A DNA stretch of 44,044 nt. Source: Leptolyngbya sp. 'hensonii' (GTDB taxonomy: Bacteria; Cyanobacteriota; Cyanobacteriia; GCF-001939115). Numbering within the stretch: position 1 is the first letter of the stretch; each line of letters begins with the position of its first letter. The translations under genes were made by a program, and so were the position numbers. The notes beneath the pieces are model-generated. The model did not search any database and was not told where the DNA came from. It saw only the letters and a program-made list of their open reading frames with translations. The stretch lies in NCBI RefSeq assembly GCF_001939115.1, contig NZ_MQTZ01000013.1, forward strand, positions 1 to 44,044, given 5' to 3'. Below, piece after piece: positions 16,472-24,631 of the stretch.

Positions 16472-17149
16472 ATGCAAACCATGCTTCTGTTGCAATTCAG
16501 CACCTCTCACTACTGCCGTAAGGCGCGGCTGGCACTGGGCTATAAACAGATTCCCTACCAGGTTCAAAACCTGGTTCCTGGACTCCATGCCCTAAAACTC
16601 AAACCCCTCACTGGTACCACCACCTTACCAGTACTCCTACCTCAGATTGCAGGCCAGCCCGCCGCGATCGGTGACTCCACCCGTATCTTTGACTTTTTGG
16701 AGTCCCACTGTCCCACCCCTGCGCTCTTCCCAACCGACCCGACCCTGCTCCGATCGGCCCGACTCTTGGAAGACTGGTTGGATGAAAGCATCGGCACCGC
16801 CACTCGATTTATCTACTATGACTTCCGGACCCAGGAGGGTCGATCGATTGATCCCTCCTTCACCAGTCAACTAGTGATTCGAGTCGTGCGATCGCAATAC
16901 AATATCAACTCAGCGACGGTAGCCTTGGCCTCCACCCGTCTGGCCCTGGCCCTGGAAGAACTCGCTTCCCGGTGGCAGGAACAGCCTTACCTGGTAGGCA
17001 CAAGCCTGACCCTGGCCGACCTAGCCGCCGCCGCTCTCCTCAGTCCACTGGCCTTGATCCCCGCTTATCGCCAGGGCCATCCCTGGCTATTCGAGCGGAT
17101 CAGTCAGGTCCATCATCAATGCCATGAACCTTTACCCCCTGGTCTGTAA
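16472..17149 (+). CDS. glutathione S-transferase family protein
   Basis: The 225 residues have a thioredoxin-fold N-terminal domain (about 4-85) beginning MLLLQFSTSHYCRKARLALG. It contains the S-x-x-C type active-site turn, and GDSTRIFDFLE is the usual glutathione gamma-glutamyl contact (E/D-S motif, here G-D-S). A helical C-terminal domain follows (about 95-215; GTSLTLADLAAAALLSPL is the conserved N-capping box region). The protein is probably cytosolic and thiol-related; the substrate cannot be told. ATG 16472 is the first start in the frame; there is no strong Shine-Dalgarno sequence. A small secreted protein follows 76 bp downstream. Confidence 0.87.
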   Translation: MQTMLLLQFSTSHYCRKARLALGYKQIPYQVQNLVPGLHALKLKPLTGTTTLPVLLPQIAGQPAAIGDSTRIFDFLESHCPTPALFPTDPTLLRSARLLEDWLDESIGTATRFIYYDFRTQEGRSIDPSFTSQLVIRVVRSQYNINSATVALASTRLALALEELASRWQEQPYLVGTSLTLADLAAAALLSPLALIPAYRQGHPWLFERISQVHHQCHEPLPPGL

Positions 17150-17225
17150 AACCCTGGACTTCATTTGTTCCCATTCCTAAATAACTGTAGGATCACGGTG
17201 TTAGCGATCGCGATCCAAGCTACCC

Positions 17226-17516
17226 ATGCACACCCGCATTTCTCCGCCTTTCCTCATCCTCTCACTCTTACTCTATTTCTCACCCATAACCCTGGCCCTG
17301 CCTCCCGTAGAGGATACGCCGGAGGAGGTTTTGCGGGCCGAAATTATCACAGAAGCTCGCTCACCGATCGATGGTCAGGCCCTGACGGCAGCCGAGTTCG
17401 CCGAATTAGAGGCCATGCTTCAGGTTGATGCCCAAACGATCGTATCCACCCGAATCAGGCAGCAGGTCTTCTTGCTCCGCATTCGGAGAGCCCTGCGCAC
17501 CCTGCTCCCCCTGTAA
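17226..17516 (+). CDS. small secreted protein of unknown function
   Basis: This 96-residue protein has an N-terminal signal peptide: basic start MHTR, hydrophobic core LILSLLLYFSPITLA, likely cut after ALA near residue 24. The mature part is an acidic helical segment (EEVLRAEIITEARSPIDGQA, LTAAEFAELEAMLQ) and a basic C-terminal helix (RQQVFLLRIRRALRTLLPL). I believe it belongs to a conserved cyanobacterial periplasmic/lumenal family but cannot name it. It follows the GST-like gene on the same strand and may share its transcript. Confidence 0.75.
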   Translation: MHTRISPPFLILSLLLYFSPITLALPPVEDTPEEVLRAEIITEARSPIDGQALTAAEFAELEAMLQVDAQTIVSTRIRQQVFLLRIRRALRTLLPL

Positions 17517-17639
17517 AAACCGGACGAAGCCTGAAGTAGAAACCTTCTGCAAAAAGACTCCACTAAAGGCAGAGACCGATTAATTGAGACTTTGGCAATG
17601 ATTTGGTAGGGTTTAGTACAGTTACTTAATTAAGCTTTA

Positions 17640-17655
17640 CATTCCAACCGGAATG
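17640..17655. promoter_or_regulatory. palindrome in the glgB upstream region
   Basis: CATTCC-AACC-GGAATG is a perfect 6-bp inverted repeat. It overlaps a second short palindrome (GCATTGAATGC), and the half site GGAATGCA recurs about 40 bp later. It lies about 160 bp before glgB and is a plausible operator. No known regulator is matched. The rest of 17517-17812 holds no gene. Confidence 0.35.
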
Positions 17656-17812
17656 CATTGAATGCCAGCTCAAAATAGGAATGCAACACTAACCCTGGTT
17701 AAGACCCTTTCTCCAGTGTCTGAACAGCCAGGATGGGTTTCATCCCGCCAGAGTAAATTGACGGCAGCTCTGTTTTCAATTCAATAACTTCACTTTAAGG
17801 ATAGGTAGGTTT

Positions 17813-20119
17813 ATGACCCTGACGATTGCCCCTGAGCAAATAGACCGAATTGTTGGGAATCTGCATCAAGACCCCTTTGAGGTTTTAGGTCCCCACCCGG
17901 TCACGCAGGATGGCAATACCGTTTGGGTTGTCCGCGCGTATCTGCCCAATGCCGATGCAGCCTGGGTGATTCGCCCTGAAGAACGCACAGAACAGGCCAT
18001 GCAGTCCGTTCACCACCCCCACTTTTTTGAATGCGTCATCGATACTCCAGAACTGGCAAACTACCAGCTCCGGATCAAAGAGGGGGAACATGAGCGCGTC
18101 ATTTATGACCCCTATGCATTTCAAACTCCTTTCCTGACTGATTTTGACATTCATCTCTTTTCCGAAGGCAATCACCATCGGATTTATGAAAAACTCGGGG
18201 CCCACCTCACAGAAGCCAATCATGTTAAGGGAGTTTACTTCGCGGTTTGGGCTCCCAATGCCCGCAATGTTTCTGTTCTGGGTGACTTCAACCACTGGGA
18301 TGGCCGCAAGCACCAGATGAGAAGAGGGCCAACGGGGGTCTGGGAATTGTTTATTCCTGGTGTTGGCGAAGGAGACAGCTATAAGTACGAAGTCAAAAAT
18401 GAGGCGGGGCACATCTATGAGAAGTCTGACCCCCATGGCTTTCAGCAGGAAGTTAGGCCCAAGACAGCCTCGATCGTCACCAATCTGGATTCCTATACCT
18501 GGAGCGACTGGGATTGGATGGAACAGCGTCGTCACCACGATAGCCTGACTCAGCCCATATCCGTTTACGAAGTCCATCTGGGTTCCTGGCTGCATGCGGC
18601 TTCAGCCGAACCAGCCAAACTAACCAATGGAGAACCGGAGCCAGTTGTGCCGGTGTCCGAGTTAAATCCAGGCGCACGGTTCCTTACCTATCGAGAACTG
18701 GCCGATCGCCTGATTCCTTACGTTAAAGATTTGGGCTTTACCCATGTCGAACTCTTGCCGATCGCAGAGCATCCCTTTGATGGATCCTGGGGATATCAGG
18801 TCATTGGCTACTATGCCTGTACCTCTCGCTATGGCACCCCCCAAGACTTCATGTACTTTGTTGATCAGTGCCACCAGAACGGCATCGGGGTCATCGTGGA
18901 CTGGGTACCTGGCCATTTCCCCAAGGATGGCCATGGGTTAGCCACCTTTGACGGAACGGCCCTCTACGAACACGCCGACCCCCGCAAGGGAGAGCACAAG
19001 GAATGGGGGACTCTGGTGTTCAACTACGGTCGCCATGAGGTCCGGAATTATCTGGTCGCCAATGCGCTCTTCTGGTTTGATAAGTACCACATTGATGGAA
19101 TTCGGGTGGATGCTGTTGCCTCCATGCTGTATCTGGATTACTGCCGCAAACCAGGGGAGTGGGTCACAAACCAGTATGGGGGGCGGGAAAATATTGAAGC
19201 TGCCGATTTCCTGCGTCAGGTCAATCACGTCATTTTCAGTTATTTCCCTGGCATCCTCTCGATCGCCGAAGAGTCTACGGCATGGCCGATGGTTTCGTGG
19301 CCAACCTATGTCGGTGGTTTGGGCTTCAACCTGAAGTGGAACATGGGCTGGATGCACGACATGCTGGACTACTTCCACATGGATCCCTGGTTCCGCCAGT
19401 TCCACCAGAACAATGTAACCTTCAGCATCATGTATGCCTTCAGTGAAAATTTCATGCTGGCCCTGTCCCATGATGAAGTTGTCCACGGCAAGAGCAATAT
19501 GCTCGGTAAAATGCCAGGGGATGAATGGCAAAAGTTTGCCAATCTACGCTGTCTGTTTACCTATATGTTTACCCACCCCGGCAAGAAAACCCTGTTCATG
19601 AGCATGGAATTCGGTCAGTGGAGTGAGTGGAATGTCTGGAGTGACCTGGATTGGCACTTGCTGCAATACGAGTCCCACCAGAAGCATTTGCAATTCATTC
19701 GGGATCTAAACCGCCTCTACCGGAGTGAACCCGCTCTCCATAACCAGGATTTCTCCTTTGACGGTTTTGAATGGATCGACTGCAGCGATAACCGCCATAG
19801 TGTCGTTAGCTTTATTCGGAAGGCCAAAGACTCGGAAAACTTCGTAATTACGGTATGCAATTTCACGCCCCAACCTCACTCCCATTATCGGATTGGGGTT
19901 CCAGAGGCAGGATTTTACACCGAAATGTTTAATAGCGATGCCCGTCAATATGGCGGCAGTAATATGGGGAATTTGGGTGGAAAATGGACCGATGAGTGGT
20001 CTTACCACAATCGACCTTATTCGATCGACCTTTGCTTACCTCCGCTTGGCGTCCTGATTTTGAAGCTCGATCGGCAGAAAACTTTAGAAGCGATGAAGCC
20101 CAAAGCTTTAGAAGAATAA
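17813..20119 (+). CDS. glgB: 1,4-alpha-glucan branching enzyme
   Basis: GlgB is a GH13 enzyme that makes alpha-1,6 branches in glycogen, the main carbon store of cyanobacteria. The 768 residues include two N-terminal carbohydrate-binding/E-set modules (about 10-110 and 120-225; FAVWAPNARNVSVLGDFNHW), a catalytic barrel (about 250-640) and a C-terminal beta domain. Catalytic residues seen are nucleophile Asp433 (GIRVDAVASM), acid/base Glu486 (SIAEEST) and Asp554 (LSHDEVVHGK). Length and motifs are complete, so it should be active. ATG 17813 follows AAGGATAGGTAGGTTT. It stands alone on the strand, after a 296-bp gap with a palindrome. Confidence 0.97.
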   Translation: MTLTIAPEQIDRIVGNLHQDPFEVLGPHPVTQDGNTVWVVRAYLPNADAAWVIRPEERTEQAMQSVHHPHFFECVIDTPELANYQLRIKEGEHERVIYDPYAFQTPFLTDFDIHLFSEGNHHRIYEKLGAHLTEANHVKGVYFAVWAPNARNVSVLGDFNHWDGRKHQMRRGPTGVWELFIPGVGEGDSYKYEVKNEAGHIYEKSDPHGFQQEVRPKTASIVTNLDSYTWSDWDWMEQRRHHDSLTQPISVYEVHLGSWLHAASAEPAKLTNGEPEPVVPVSELNPGARFLTYRELADRLIPYVKDLGFTHVELLPIAEHPFDGSWGYQVIGYYACTSRYGTPQDFMYFVDQCHQNGIGVIVDWVPGHFPKDGHGLATFDGTALYEHADPRKGEHKEWGTLVFNYGRHEVRNYLVANALFWFDKYHIDGIRVDAVASMLYLDYCRKPGEWVTNQYGGRENIEAADFLRQVNHVIFSYFPGILSIAEESTAWPMVSWPTYVGGLGFNLKWNMGWMHDMLDYFHMDPWFRQFHQNNVTFSIMYAFSENFMLALSHDEVVHGKSNMLGKMPGDEWQKFANLRCLFTYMFTHPGKKTLFMSMEFGQWSEWNVWSDLDWHLLQYESHQKHLQFIRDLNRLYRSEPALHNQDFSFDGFEWIDCSDNRHSVVSFIRKAKDSENFVITVCNFTPQPHSHYRIGVPEAGFYTEMFNSDARQYGGSNMGNLGGKWTDEWSYHNRPYSIDLCLPPLGVLILKLDRQKTLEAMKPKALEE

Positions 20120-20219
20120 CCCTTGACAGTATTTTTACTGATAGGGAAACTTCACCCTGATGAAGGCAGTTTATAGATGTGCAGCAGATGTGTAGACCCC
20201 GATCGGATTGAAATACCCT

Positions 20220-20317
20220 GAAATGAGGTGGGCTTGCCTCCTCCCCGACTGGGCCGTGACCCTACCAGTCCTCCGATCCTGGAGGAACCGTCGATCCTGA
20301 CCCGCCCACTTCATCTC
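20220..20317 (+). ncRNA. candidate structured RNA
   Basis: A near-perfect long-range stem (GAAATGAGGTGGGC at 20220-20233 with GCCCACTTCATCTC at 20304-20317; two imperfect positions) encloses two hairpins: GACTGG/CCAGTC (20247-20252 with 20265-20270) and CCTCC/GGAGG (20270-20274 with 20281-20285, sharing one base). This multi-arm layout is typical of a small RNA or a cis-element. It sits between glgB and the pentapeptide gene. I cannot match it to SRP RNA, 6S RNA, tmRNA, Yfr1 or any riboswitch I know. The rest of 20120-20627 has no gene that I can support. Confidence 0.42.
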
Positions 20318-20627
20318 CCATGACCCAATTCCAACGAATATCCGTCTTCCCTTTTAAGGATGATCTGGGAAAACTTGAGTATCTTTAGACCCTCGCAATA
20401 CATCCTGTTACAAAGGCTTCTTAAAGAGACTGAATCTAGGGTTTCAGTAATCTGAAGGTTACTGGAAGCAGCTTCGGACTGATATTCTAGAAGCAAGGAA
20501 GGTGAGCAAAACATCTTTACTCACGCTTTGTCAAGGGTATTTTGAGGGCTTCTACCCCCCCAAAACATTTCGAAGCGATGTCAGGCGACTCTACTGCAGG
20601 AGTCAGTTTTCTGAGGGGCGTAAATTT

Positions 20628-21569
20628 ATGAATGCCAGCGAACTTCTTAACCGCTATTCGGCAGGGGAAAGGGACTTTACGAGAGTCAGCCTATGGGGGG
20701 TTATTCTGCGAGAAGCAGACCTCCAGGGCATCAACCTGAGTCAGGCAGATCTCAGTGGTGCAAATCTCCATGGTGTTAACTTAAGCGGTGCTAATCTGAG
20801 TGAGGCCAATCTGACTGAAGTTGACCTGAGTGGGGCAGATCTGAGTAGTGCAAATCTATCCAAAGCTGATCTAGATAGCGCGAACCTACGCTGGACGATT
20901 CTAACCGGGGCCAATCTGGCTGAGGCCAGTCTGCATCGAGCCCTGCTGAGTAAAGCCCAATTGGCGGGCGCGAACTTGACGGAAGCAAATCTGAATGGTG
21001 CTAATCTCTGGGTCGCAAACCTAAGCAAGGCTGTCCTCAGTCGAGCCAGTTTGAAAGGGGCCAATCTGAACGAGGCAGACCTGACCGAGGCCAACCTTTG
21101 GGGAGCCAATCTCAATAGCGTCAGCCTGGTAGGTGCCCATCTACAGGGAACTAACCTGAGAGGAGCCTTTTTGTGTGAAGCCCTTTTAAGTGCTAATTTA
21201 AGAGGGGCCAACCTGAGTGGGGCCAATCTGAGTCGTGCGATCGTAACCCAGGCTAATTTACAGGAAGCCATTTTAAGTGAGGCCGACCTGAGTGGTGCAA
21301 ACTTAAGTTCAACTAACATGACTGCAGCCAAACTCAGGGGAGCCAACCTGAGTGAAGCTGATCTGAGCCAGACAGACTTAAGTGAAGCCGTGCTGGTTGA
21401 GGCAAACCTGGCAGGAGCCCGATTCAATAACACCAATTTAAGTCGAGCCTTATTACGAGGGGCCGATTTGCGTGGGACGGATTTGCGTCAGGCCCTGTTG
21501 GAAGATACCAACCTGAATGGGGTCAATCTGCGCGGCACAACCATGCCTGAGAAAAAAATCCGCCAGTAA
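20628..21569 (+). CDS. pentapeptide-repeat protein
   Basis: The 313 residues are almost entirely tandem A(D/N)LxX pentapeptides (for example LSQADLSGANLHGVNLSGAN) and form a right-handed quadrilateral beta-helix. The only non-repeat part is the N-terminal MNASELLNRYSAGERDFTRV, the usual cap of this cyanobacterial subfamily. No signal peptide or membrane helix is present, so it is cytoplasmic. Its function is unknown; such proteins are very common in cyanobacteria. The frame is open upstream to a GTG at 20502, but the sequence before ATG 20628 is not repeat-like and ATG 20628 matches the family N-terminus. The HAD gene follows 12 bp later. Confidence 0.93.
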   Translation: MNASELLNRYSAGERDFTRVSLWGVILREADLQGINLSQADLSGANLHGVNLSGANLSEANLTEVDLSGADLSSANLSKADLDSANLRWTILTGANLAEASLHRALLSKAQLAGANLTEANLNGANLWVANLSKAVLSRASLKGANLNEADLTEANLWGANLNSVSLVGAHLQGTNLRGAFLCEALLSANLRGANLSGANLSRAIVTQANLQEAILSEADLSGANLSSTNMTAAKLRGANLSEADLSQTDLSEAVLVEANLAGARFNNTNLSRALLRGADLRGTDLRQALLEDTNLNGVNLRGTTMPEKKIRQ

Positions 21570-21581
21570 GGTTTGTACGCT

Positions 21582-22325
21582 ATGGGTCGGCCACAAGTCA
21601 TTTTCCTGGATGCAGTGGGTACGCTCTTTGGGATCAGAGGCACTGTCGGCGGGATCTACAGCCGCATCGCAGCATCCTTTGGCGTCACCCTATCCCCAGC
21701 AGTTCTGGACCAGTCCTTTCGTCGTAGCTTTCAAGCTGCCGGTCTCCCTGCTTTTCCAGGCGTGGCAAGCCATGAAATCCCGACTCAAGAATTCCTGTGG
21801 TGGCAGGCGATCGCTTACCAAACTTTCGAGCAAGCTGATGCCCTGGCCCAGTTTTCTGACTTTGAAGCCTTCTTCAAGGAACTCTTTGCCCACTTCGCTA
21901 CAGCAGATCCCTGGATCGTTTATCCCGATGTCATTCCGGCGCTTCATTTTTGGCGTTCTCAGGGCATTGAATTGGGTATCCTGTCCAACTTTGACTCTCG
22001 CCTCTATGTCGTTCTGGAACACCTGAACCTGGCCCAATTCTTTACCTCGGTCACGATTTCCACCCAGGTTGGGGCGGCCAAACCCAGTCCAGAAATTTTC
22101 ACGATCGCCCTGGGACAACACCAATGTCCAGTGGAGGCCGCATGGCATATTGGAGACAGTCGCTCTGAAGATTACGAAGGTGCCCTTAAAGCTGGGCTAC
22201 AGGGGTTCTGGTTGCGTCGAACCAGTTCTCCCATACCAGACAGAGCCATCTCGATCGACCCAGAATTCCCCGAAATACCACCGCCTGCCTCCATCCGCGC
22301 CCTGACGGACATCACCTTTGCTTAA
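21582..22325 (+). CDS. HAD-superfamily hydrolase
   Basis: From ATG 21582 this is a 247-residue Rossmann-type HAD protein. Motif I is FLDAVGTL with nucleophile Asp10. The usual second Asp (DxD) is Val, as in the DAVGTL subfamily near HDHD3. A helical C1 cap follows (about 20-115), then motif II (LSNFD), the motif III lysine (AAKPSPEIF) and motif IV (HIGDSRSEDYEGAL). It probably acts on a small phosphorylated metabolite, but loss of the general acid may lower or alter activity. A TTG at 21573 would add three residues. The gene is likely co-transcribed with the pentapeptide gene and overlaps the tail of the minus-strand zinc-ribbon frame by 14 bp. Confidence 0.9.
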   Translation: MGRPQVIFLDAVGTLFGIRGTVGGIYSRIAASFGVTLSPAVLDQSFRRSFQAAGLPAFPGVASHEIPTQEFLWWQAIAYQTFEQADALAQFSDFEAFFKELFAHFATADPWIVYPDVIPALHFWRSQGIELGILSNFDSRLYVVLEHLNLAQFFTSVTISTQVGAAKPSPEIFTIALGQHQCPVEAAWHIGDSRSEDYEGALKAGLQGFWLRRTSSPIPDRAISIDPEFPEIPPPASIRALTDITFA

Positions 22326-22530
22326 ACTGCTGACCCTGCATGGGAACAACTGGAGCAGGCTGGAAAGTCGGTCGGTAAGGAATGCAAGAGCGGACCTGAC
22401 GACTTCCCCGCAAAACTTCCAGGGTAGCTCGACAATCTGGGCAGTTCCAGATTTCCACTGCAAAAGCAGGATCAAGAACCTCAGGCCGGGTTTTGGTCGA
22501 GAAACAGTTGGAACAGGTCGGTCTTGCCAT
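22312..22530 (-). CDS. small zinc-ribbon protein
   Basis: The 72 residues carry two CxxC knuckles (CSNC near residue 6 and CPDC near residue 30), as in a zinc ribbon. A basic tail follows (RQVRSCIPYRPTFQ). An AAGGG lies about 9 nt before the start on the minus strand. The frame converges on and slightly overlaps the HAD gene. The knuckle spacing and the start site support a real gene, but the protein is short and I cannot name its family. Confidence 0.55.
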   Translation of the reverse strand: MARPTCSNCFSTKTRPEVLDPAFAVEIWNCPDCRATLEVLRGSRQVRSCIPYRPTFQPAPVVPMQGQQFKQR

Positions 22531-22728
22531 AAAAACACACCCTTAAAGAAAAATAAAAAAGTTAATGCTTCAGAATTTATCCTTGAATCTCATTCCATAG
22601 AGAGAGACAAATCGCCTAAATCCCTCAGCCATTGTGGCTAAATCCATGGAGTCCGGCCTGATCCCCCGAATCCCAGATCGGGACTGGAATCCCTAGCCCG
22701 AAAATAGGATCCACTCCCTTAACTCATG

Positions 22729-22734
22729 TATAAT
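22729..22734 (+). promoter_or_regulatory. probable -10 box of rpmB
   Basis: TATAAT, immediately preceded by TG, lies 43 bp before the rpmB start. There is no good -35 hexamer at the proper distance (AGGATC), so this could be an extended -10 type promoter. Confidence 0.45.
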
Positions 22735-22777
22735 AAGGGTTTGCAATTTACAATTCAGGCGATCGTTGGAGCTGCTC

Positions 22778-23014
22778 ATGTCTCGCAAATGTCAACTCAC
22801 GGGTAAGAAGGCGAACAATGCCTACGCTGTTTCCCACTCCCATCGGCGGACCAAGCGCCTACAGGAAGCCAATCTCCAGTGGAAACGCATCTGGTGGCCT
22901 CAAGGCAATCGCTGGGTCAGATTGCGACTGTCCACCAAAGCAATTAAAACCCTGGAGCACAAGGGCCTGGAAGCAATGGCCAAAGAAGCTGGCATTAATT
23001 TGAATAAGTTTTAA
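22778..23014 (+). CDS. rpmB: 50S ribosomal protein L28
   Basis: L28 is a small basic protein of the large ribosomal subunit. The 78 residues start [27 protein letters not shown], with the family-typical C-x-x-T-G-K and S-H-S-H-R-R-T-K stretches, and end GINLNKF. ATG 22778 follows TTGGAG with 6-nt spacing; the ATG four codons earlier is not the family start. It is a single-gene unit in this window, with a TATAAT box upstream and a hairpin 160 bp downstream. Confidence 0.97.
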   Translation: MSRKCQLTGKKANNAYAVSHSHRRTKRLQEANLQWKRIWWPQGNRWVRLRLSTKAIKTLEHKGLEAMAKEAGINLNKF

Positions 23015-23174
23015 GGAAGTTTTGGCTAGAGGGTAGTTTCTCGTCTCCATCAACTACTCCTCAGCCTTCCTACAAACACGGGCTCTTCAGCATCGGGTTT
23101 GGCGGTTAAAACTACTATTAGGGAAGCAAGGCTACGGAAGCAAGGCCCGCTAATGCGGACTTTGCCGATTTGAT

Positions 23175-23196
23175 AAACCGGCCTGGGCCGGTTTTG
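23175..23196 (+). terminator. hairpin with T-run downstream of rpmB
   Basis: AAACCGGC-CTGG-GCCGGTTT, followed by TG and further T residues, is a GC-rich stem-loop of the intrinsic-terminator type. It lies 160 bp after rpmB. Confidence 0.6.
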
Positions 23197-23256
23197 TTCT
23201 GATAGCTGACGGCTAAAGTCGTCAGAACCATAGCTCAAAGCAGCCCACAAAAGCGA

Positions 23257-23315
23257 CCCCGGTTTCCCTTGAAGACTGCCTGGGCTCAGTGGTGAAGGTT
23301 AGAAGCCGGGGTTTT
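23257..23315. terminator. possible bidirectional terminator
   Basis: CCCCGGTTTC (23257-23266) pairs with GAAGCCGGGG (23302-23311, one G-T pair). TTTT follows on the plus strand and a T-rich CGCTTTTGTG on the minus strand. It lies between convergent rpmB and the small minus-strand gene. Related inverted repeats are widespread between cyanobacterial genes, so it could also be a dispersed repeat. Otherwise 23015-23339 is empty. Confidence 0.45.
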
Positions 23316-23339
23316 GCAGATTTTCGGACCAGATCGCAA

Positions 23340-23654
23340 CTACTTTTTCTTGCCAAATAACCCGCCCATAAAACCAGATTTCTTAGCGTTCTGGTTATTA
23401 ACCATCTGTTGCCATTCTGGCTGAGTTTGCTTCTCTACCCTGCCCATGAACTTGAATTTCTCTACATCATCAATCTGCAGAGTATAAAGCTTTTCCAGCA
23501 ACGTATCCGCTACGGTCGAGTAATCAACATCGACATTAGAGGGTCGGTTGATCACAATATTCAGTTGCTCCTTGGCCTGATGCACCTGAAGTGTAACGTT
23601 ATAAGGGCGGACTGCAAATTGCAGCAGTTCCACGATCTGATCATTGATAGCCAT
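23340..23654 (-). CDS. conserved small protein of unknown function
   Basis: The 104 residues form an alpha/beta-looking body (MAINDQIVELLQFAVRPYN, LQVHQAKEQLNIVINRP, YSTVADTLLEKLYTLQ) and end in a Lys-rich, Gly-rich tail (KKSGFMGGLFGKKK). I regard it as a member of a conserved cyanobacterial family without known function. The start ATG is complementary to 23652-23654, preceded on the minus strand by GGAGAC. No signal peptide is seen; the C-terminal GGLFGKKK may be a short membrane- or partner-binding tail. Confidence 0.78.
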   Translation of the reverse strand: MAINDQIVELLQFAVRPYNVTLQVHQAKEQLNIVINRPSNVDVDYSTVADTLLEKLYTLQIDDVEKFKFMGRVEKQTQPEWQQMVNNQNAKKSGFMGGLFGKKK

Positions 23655-23829
23655 CTTTAAGTCTCCAGGCTCACTGATTCTAAATATTGAAACGTCTCAT
23701 TCAATATTACGCGATGTCTCGCTGTCTGCACTGAACCGCCCCAGAGGTTCTCTAACCAGGTTTACCAAAATGGGAGAGATTGACAGGGGATTGCAAAGCC
23801 CCTGCGATTCATCTACGGGGATGTAGCAA

Positions 23830-23969
23830 GAGAGCATCCCAGTTTTGCAAGGTTGCCCTCATCCCCCAGCCCCTTCTCCCAAAGAGGGAGAAGGGGAGCC
23901 AGGTTCAAAGTCCCTCTCCCGTTCTGGGAGAGGGATTTAGGGAGAGGGCTACAAAAGTGGGATGCACTC
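23830..23969. mobile_element. MITE-like element, copy 1 (140 bp)
   Basis: The terminal inverted repeats are GAGAGCATCCCAGTTTTG on the left and, read inward from the right, GAGTGCATCCCACTTTTG: 18 bp with two mismatches. The element is bordered by a perfect 8-bp direct repeat TGTAGCAA (23822-23829 and 23970-23977), a target-site duplication. Inside are two hairpins with 5-nt loops: CCCCTTCTCCC/GGGAGAAGGGG and CCCTCTCCC/GGGAGAGGG. There is no coding capacity, so it depends on a transposase elsewhere. A second copy lies at 41357-41522. Confidence 0.88.
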
Positions 23970-23977
23970 TGTAGCAA

Positions 23978-24110
23978 TCCCCCAAGCCCGTTGGAGCGGT
24001 GAGCGGAAACGGACAACCTCTATTCAAATCAAGCCATTGGTTTGGACAAGTCGGCTGGTTGAAGGAGGAACCCCCTGGCTTTAGCGAAGCGGGGCCACGG
24101 GAAGGATGTC
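23978..24110 (+). mobile_element. probable IS200/IS605-type right-end relic
   Basis: The string of motifs GGAGCGGTGA, then TTTGGACAAGTCGGCTGGTTG, then GAGGAACCCCCTGGCTTTAGC and finally GGATGTC resembles the 3' end of cyanobacterial tnpB-bearing elements, the region that yields the omega-RNA. The terminal hairpin survives as CCC(C)TGGC with GCCA(C)GGG, but its loop is enlarged by GCGAAGCGGG-like bases. No tnpB reading frame remains. The adjacent MITE inserted just to its left. Identification is by memory of the motif, not by search. Confidence 0.42.
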
Positions 24111-24631
24111 AGCAGACTTGCTATCACGGACCTCTCTTTACTGAAGGGGTATCTACCTCAAACATTCTCTTTTAGCCCTTTTCCAAACCCCTTCAAGATT
24201 ACTTGAGGTTTGTGATCCAGATCTTAGTGATAAAGAATTCGCCTACCTTATAGTCAAAGCAACAACCTAGTAATAGGTGTTTACGATATCACTTTTGATC
24301 TGTTCTCGGTTGATGCATTAAATCTTGTCTTTGTTACTGGAAATGTCGATTTTGTCAAAGTTGTTGATAGCAATTTAGGGTGTCAGGGGTAAACTAACGT
24401 ATCGTTTCCCTCCCGGACCTGTATCTTGCTTCTATCATGCTTTAGACAAGTCCATCTGATTACAAGAGAACACAAATGCCCGCCGGGTTATTGATGGATA
24501 CCCTGTTCATATTTTTCATATTACTTAAGCGTTTGGAGATGAATCCGGTTAACAGTTAAATTTACCTGACCATCATCTACCAGTTCCAGAGTTTTTCTAC
24601 CAGCCTCCCCTATTTTTCGAGAAGTGCAGCC
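24111..24631 (+). promoter_or_regulatory. upstream region of the hps operon
   Basis: This 521-bp gap has no gene. It is AT-rich and holds short palindromes: ACCTA-GTAA-TAGGT at 24265-24278, and CTTCAAG/CTTGAGG around 24190-24210. In Nostoc the hps genes are switched on during hormogonium formation by a sigma-factor cascade, so the control sites should lie here. I cannot point to a specific promoter. Confidence 0.35.

Noticed and set aside
20741-21436. 231-codon minus-strand frame opposite the pentapeptide gene
   Set aside because: Periodic repeats on one strand keep the other open; the translation is a repeat artefact.
23829-23970. CRISPR-like interpretation of the repeated block near 23.9 kb and 41.4 kb
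   Set aside because: There are only two distant copies, with inverted ends and target duplications and no regular spacers; a MITE explains all of it.
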